This document shows, piece by piece, positions 58,415 to 64,000 of a stretch of 64,000 bases of DNA (its first letter is position 1; every line of letters starts with the position of its first letter). The stretch covers positions 20,336,001 through 20,400,000 of the forward strand of contig QCXZ01000001.1 in NCBI GenBank assembly GCA_025024175.1, given 5' to 3'. The DNA comes from Rhyzopertha dominica. Taxonomy: Eukaryota; Arthropoda; Insecta; Coleoptera; Bostrichidae. Both the position numbers and the translations under genes were made by a program. The notes under the pieces are model-generated. The model was not told where the DNA came from. It searched no databases and saw only the letters and a list, made by a program, of their open reading frames with translations.

Positions 58415-58983
58415 GTAAGTACCTACCGTCTCCTTTTCGTACATTTAATATTCTTTCGATTTCAAGTTACTTGTGTGTAAAGTGTATCATAAAGGGATCC
58501 CAATTTAGCTGAGAAAACAACTTCAAGGCTTTTTTATTTGCAAGTTATATACGCAACAGAACAAGATATTAGTTTTTAAAGCTTGTAGACGTTCTGGTGT
58601 AAGGGTGAGGGGTGAAGACAACAGAAATGCTTAAATATTGCCATGTATCATATACATTGGATAGAATCATGTTCAAGTATATACAGTGTGCCCCAAGAAA
58701 TTTTATATAAACGGAGAAAAAAATTATCTTAGGTTTCACGAAAAAAACATTACTGATAAAAACTACATGACTTGTAAATCCGTAATCAAGTACAAAATTT
58801 TTAAAGCATTTGCTGGAATACACGTAAAATCTAAATTACGATTTGGAGTGTACATTTAAACTGTAATGGAGAGCAGTGTTCATCAAAATTGTTATTAAAG
58901 TGGCAAAAAATTTGTAATCATTGTATTTCCCATTAAAGGTGACTAATTACAAAAAAATGCTACTTTCAAAGTAAAATAAAATT
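58415..58983 (+). other. Start of intron after TM5
   Basis: No TM6 exon was found here or elsewhere to the window end. AT-rich sequence only. Confidence 0.4.
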
Positions 58984-59833
58984 ACTTCCACATCCAACGG
59001 ATGGGAAGTATTGTATCGCGAAAAGAATTGTCAAAAATTTTTATTTGCTCATTCGCTTTAAATTGGTCGAAAACGCAAAAAAATTTCTTGTCTGTGTGTC
59101 TGTGGTATTGTTTGTGGACACGATAACTTTCGAAAGACTTAATATATGAATTTGAAATTTGGCAAACCTATAAATCTCAACTACCCAAAGCAACCTATTG
59201 TTTGTGGGGTAAGTAGGGTATCGGGAAGGGAGCGAAATTGAGGGGTAACTACCCTCTTTGAAAATTTTATTTTTTTTGTTTTAGTATATGATTTAGTATA
59301 ACTGCGAGTATTATTCGTTCTTATAAATTTTCGGTGCAGCAAACTGTTTAGAAGATATTAGCAAAAAAGCGTCACTTACAGAAAAGGGTTTTTCCTAAAT
59401 ATCTTCGAATATATTTAATACATTCAAATAATGAAAGTACCGTCAGATAGGAAATAAAATTCCTCACAAAAAGTGTCTTAGAAAATTTATCCAAAATTTT
59501 GACATTTTCGAAATATTTCCAAAAAACCTAATTTGGACCCTACTCGTACGATTTTTTTTAATTTTGGCATTATATAAAAAATCAAATTTTTGATCAGAAA
59601 GCACTCTTGTAATTTTTTTGCTAAGTTAATAATTTTCGAGATATTTGGAAAATCCCGATTTTAAAATTTATATATTTTTGCTAATATTACGATAATATGA
59701 CTTTGTCTTAGAAAAAATATGTAGAGAGGAAAAAATGTTCATAACCTGATTACTAATCGTATAGTATAAGAAATAAAAACGTAAATGTCATTTTGACAAT
59801 TTGATGTGGAAGTATTGATTGAATTTGCAGCGG
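58984..59833. repeat. Dispersed repeat, copy 2 (ACTTCCACATCCAACGGATG family)
   Basis: 850 bp, colinear with 21448-22232 in the same orientation, with ends ACTTCCACATC and GATGTGGAAGT then the shared ATTTGCAGCGG. It is about 65 bp longer through internal insertions such as the segment near 59210-59240. Confidence 0.82.
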
Positions 59834-60464
59834 TTCTTTCCCATGCATTTTCATATTTTTTAATGCTAAATAATAAAACAGACCTTGCAACATCAATATT
59901 AATCCTCAGACTCTTTCCGTTGAGCAATTGGGGACAACTCTGCTTGCTCACTTCTATAGGGTGCAGCTCGTACACCTAAGATCCTTCGGACCATAGGTCC
60001 TTTACCATAAAAAGATGTCGGAAAAAGTCTAAGAACAAAACTGTGCACAATTACCAATGCTGTATTCCTAAAATATTTCGGGTCACCAGTGGCACGGCAT
60101 ATTCCAGTGGCATATCAAACCCTTCTTTTTTATACCCCTAACTTTAGCGACTTCGCTGTTATAACCTTTTTTCCTCAAAATCTGACCATGATTAGATTTA
60201 TTTTAGAGAAACCAAATATAACCGGCTGATGGGTTTTAAACTCGGTTGTCTACTTACCACAAGCAAATTGTTAAAAACCGAATATATAACGTTTTTTAAA
60301 CGGGTTATCGACTTGTGACACAGCTTTTAAATTTTAGTACTTCTGTCCCAACTAAAAAGAAACTTCATAACTCGCGGCTACTTACCCTGCACGCGACAGT
60401 AACAGAATAGAAACAGAATATACTAATACCATAACTTTTAAAACGGCACAACATTGCGGCATTC
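59834..60464 (+). other. Stretch with nothing recognised
   Basis: No gene or clear repeat seen. It may include the decayed N-terminal part of the transposase that follows. Confidence 0.35.
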
Positions 60465-61300
60465 AAAGCTATGTATATCAGGAAAAACTGCAATACGCAT
60501 CAATCCGCAGGAGATAGAAACGTTTTTGAATAAAGTGCCCCTACTAGTAGATGAATTGCCATGAGATATTTTTAACGCTGGGTTGAGTTGTCTTTGGACC
60601 TTTACTGGGTAAAACTTTTAATACTAAAACACGAAAAACTGGTCAAAAAGAGGTTAACACAATTGCTTTGTGTAAACATGGATGCAGAAGAAAAAAACTT
60701 ACTGATTAGTAAGCCATGAAAGCGAAGAACATTCGAAAGCATAAATGCTTATAAACTGGTCCTAATCTGGAAAAGTAACCACAAGGCATGAATGACTTTT
60801 AAGCTCATGAAGTAATAGTTTTTGCCAAATCGATCGTAAGGGAAGAAAGGAAAATTCACACAACACATGTTCCAATCTCAAAAAATATTAACCTCGTCTT
60901 CTTGCCACCAAATTGCCCATCAATTATCAGTTGGTTTTATAATGAGATTATAAATTTATTTAAAACCTTTTACACGGCAATTTTGGTTAAAATATTCCAC
61001 CAAAGACTACAAAGGCGTTTGCTGTCCTAGAGCCCATTTGTTTTATAAAGAATGCTTGGCAAAAGTTATAGGAGATACAATTAAGCAAAGCAGGAATAAC
61101 GGGTGAAGACAACTCTAACTCTGTCGATGATAAATTCTCAGGGGATAATTATTTATCCTTATTAGTGTTTTCTGAGTTACTGAAAAGTTATAAAACATTA
61201 GGAAGGAATTTTAATGTAGATTTTTTTGTGGAGGATGCATAGGACACTCCACTTGCTGCAAGCAAACCCCATGAGATTCTGATTAATCTTATGTTGAGCT
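60465..61300 (+). pseudogene. pogo/Tigger-type DDE transposase relic
   Basis: Pieces in + frames follow the order of jerky/Tigger transposases: INPQEIETFLNKVPLLVDEL, a FNA-LG-F-TF catalytic-core start, MDAEEKNLLISKP, RRTFESINAYKLVLIWKSNHKA then MTFKLMK, then NINLVFLPPNCPSII (the LPPN-TS-IQP motif) with EIINLFKTFYT, and AWQKL-like C-terminal sequence near 61050. The catalytic Asp and several motifs are damaged by stops and frameshifts. Confidence 0.78.
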
Positions 61301-64000
61301 GGAATTATAAATAAATGATTATAATCGTGCAGTTGCTGTAGTAGGAGACTTACAAATCTTCAAAGTATGACAGTATGTAATCTATGATACTCCACTGCAG
61401 TTAAGATATTCGATTTAGAACCAAACTTCCCAGACGCCAAGACAGCCTTTCTGGAATATTATGCAACAACATCATTTCAGTGATATTTGTCTACATTTGC
61501 TGCATGTGTACTTTCATGCTCTAACTTACTTTTAATTTTCTTGTTGCTGAACATACTCTTTGAATATTATATCGCGTTTGTTCATATCTGTATTGCAAAG
61601 GTAATAAAAGTTATAAAACTGGAGGTTTTATTTTGATTCTTCTATGAACGTTCACCACTCTTGATTGGATGTATTTTAGAGGTCCCATAGATGTCTGCTT
61701 AAGAGAGATTTCATTGTTCCTACTTGCTCTTAAGCGTAATAATACATTGCTAATATACGAAAGTAACATTTTCAGTCTTTTAAATTTGCGAATGACCCGT
61801 TATACGGGTAGATAGGTACTACATACAACATTCGAGCCAAATTTCATCCCATGATTTACAACATTGATGCGCCTATTCACCCTGCTATATTTACTAAAAC
61901 GCAAATTCACGCAACGGGTTAAAACGTATTCCCTAAATTGTATCGCAGCGAACAAAATTTTGCCTAAATGTTGCACTCATCACCTGTGCAGTTGACATAT
62001 TTAGTAATTACCAATTCATTAACATTATTCGACAGTCTTCCGCGCTTCCGCATACAAGTGCGATCATTTCCCCATTGCAGTATTCGCCCAGTATCGAAGG
62101 TATAAATTTTCCGTATTTTTATACTAATGAATCTGGAGAGGCACTATTTACTCAACTATTAATTGCACGGAGACTCATTCCTGAATAAATCTATGTTTCC
62201 AGTCATTATAGGTATTTGGAGTGGAATGAAACTCAGAACAAACTAATTACTGGCATAATCGGTACTGACATATTTTTCAGATTGATAGTAATACCTCTAG
62301 CTCAGCTATTATTTCAGAGTAGTGCAATAACAGCAACATATTTATGAGACAAATAAACAAAAACGATGTATTTTTCTACGCATGATAAATCGTCATTTGA
62401 TTAAACAAAAAATCTCGGGTTACTTAAATCTTATGGGGATCTTTTGGTGTAGTACCTATAAAATGTTCAGCATTTCCTTGAATAACCTGTGCCTACAAGA
62501 AAAGAAATTAATTTAATTCAATTGAAGTAAAGTTCAATTAAGTAACAGGGGATATGGCCAGTAGTAAGCACCGTTTAGTTTCGAAAATCTTTTAAACACA
62601 ATTTTTTCAACTATAATAAAGGCGTTGAAATGGAAATAACTAAATTTCTATTCAGTACGTTTATTTATCGCTATCATATAGTTCCACGCCAGTCTTAACT
62701 CGTTCCATTGTTTTGATTTATGCTGGAAATAAGTAGGGTCAGTACCGTCTACCCTCCCAAGCCATTCTATCGATTTTTGTTAGCCGAAGAGTTATTATTT
62801 CGACTTTTCCGCTTGATTGCCTGTCGTTTTTTGTTTGGTTTCGACATACTGTATCTTGTTTTTATTGCTTTTGGTTTACGCTGCGTGACGCACGAGGAAG
62901 AAAAACGACTTCTTGTTTACTGCCAAGAATAGGACGTTCCTTTTCGCGGAAAGCCGATCTAAATTAAATCCGATAAATTATGAAGTTCAATTGCCTGTTT
63001 TAACAATAAGCGTTAGGTAAACACCACTCTAGCTTTTGCAACGCACGGATAGTTTTTAAAAATAGATGTAGAAAATTTCTGTTTTGTTCTGTTACTTCGA
63101 GCTACTTCTTCAATTGCAAGGCAAGCACACTTGCAAAATACAAAAAAAATCTGTCAAATTCCTAATTCCATAGCAATAAACATTACGTTTTTGGAATTGT
63201 TCCAACTACTTACTTGTAGTTGTAAAGCGGGATAGAAGCACTAGTAGTCGATAGACACCTAGTGAATTTACAGCCGTTTTTTTCACCTCGCAATATACTT
63301 TCCCCTTTATAGATAAAGCATTTTCGTTAGAAATCAAATGTTCTGGTCTATGTACCTCCGAGTGACGTCAGTTCTTCCCATTTGATTAATAAACAGCTTG
63401 ATGTTAATAATTACATTCTGTTTGGAAAATGTAAAGTGCGCGCAAGGAAAGAAGTCGCACCTTAGGAATGTAACATCGTCCATAATCTGAACGGAGCGAA
63501 TTGCATTGATGGGCCGAGGTAATCAATTTATTCGCCGCTCTAGCCTGAACTTGCGACCATGAATAATGGCGGGCGACAATGACTTAAATGTCTCGGGACA
63601 ATTGTCGTCTCCACCACGTTCCGCCATCTTTTCTTTTTCTGTCTTTCCTGGCGCGCAAATCGGCATAGTTTGAAGACATCTACTATAATGGCGGATCATC
63701 CTTGAACACATTCTACACTGCCTATCGCATGCCCTTTGTATGTAATGGGGACGAAACGGAGATAAGAACCACGTACTAGAACGTCAGTGGGAAGGGTTTT
63801 GTTTTAGTTAGTCAGGTGGATAACGATAATGATATTGCTGAAACCTCCGAACGACATGATAACGCCATTTTGAAATGTGATGGTGAAGTTTATAAATGAA
63901 ACTAATAGCAATGGTTTTAATTGCTAATGTAACTGTAGTATAAATGTATTCTGTCGAGCACGGTTAGGATATGCCATTTAGATTGCTGCTATACAAAATA
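61301..64000 (+). other. Intron stretch to window end
   Basis: No TM6 exon found. About 63380-63720 is GC-richer, unique and without a convincing frame; it could be regulatory. The open frame at 62720-62932 is unrecognised. Confidence 0.35.

Noticed and set aside
62046..62112. AG...GT-bordered 19-nt mini exon after TTCCCCATTGCAG
   Set aside because: Phase and sequence do not continue TM5 of the receptor.

Overview
This window is insect (arthropod) nuclear DNA: AT-rich, with very long introns and a high load of transposable elements. It carries one host gene on the + strand, a class B1 (secretin-type) GPCR of the calcitonin-receptor-like group, closest in motif to the insect diuretic hormone 31 receptor / hector branch. 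Five exons are visible: hormone-binding domain 4447-4673, TM1 32242-32333, TM2 36179-36305, TM3-TM4 56398-56621 and TM5 58341-58414. All four junctions between them are phase-compatible with consensus splice sites. The 5' end (signal peptide, first conserved Cys) and 3' end (TM6, TM7, tail) were not found and probably lie outside. Insect order is not determined.

Before the first exon (1-4446) lie a decayed Ty1/copia integrase-RT relic and a 5'-truncated Penelope-like element (PLE) with RT and GIY-YIG endonuclease, both on the minus strand, then a perfect 23-bp-arm hairpin. Intron 1 (27.6 kb) holds a nearly intact Ty3/gypsy element of the CsRn1 clade at 7980-14348: 502-bp LTRs, tRNA-Trp primer site, CHCC Gag finger, with a 1.3-kb hAT-type element nested in its integrase. 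It also holds a 3.84-kb foldback element built from two opposed arrays of a 147-bp unit (16829-20670), a non-autonomous Transib-like element with RSS-like ends and a CGACG target duplication (22846-24984), several inverted-repeat elements and a relic transposase.

Intron 2 (32334-36178) has a hAT fragment, a degenerate ATACTT array and two PLE fragments placed head to head. Intron 3 (36306-56397) has a Mutator-like transposase relic, a copia Gag-protease remnant with its tRNA-iMet primer site, and palindromic elements. After TM5 come a second copy of a dispersed repeat and a pogo/Tigger transposase relic.

No bacterial-type operon, CRISPR array, rRNA or tRNA gene was found. The most noteworthy structures are the 147-bp-period foldback element, the Transib-like element with 7-23-9 RSS-like termini, and a repeated motif at PLE termini that resembles a hammerhead-ribozyme core.
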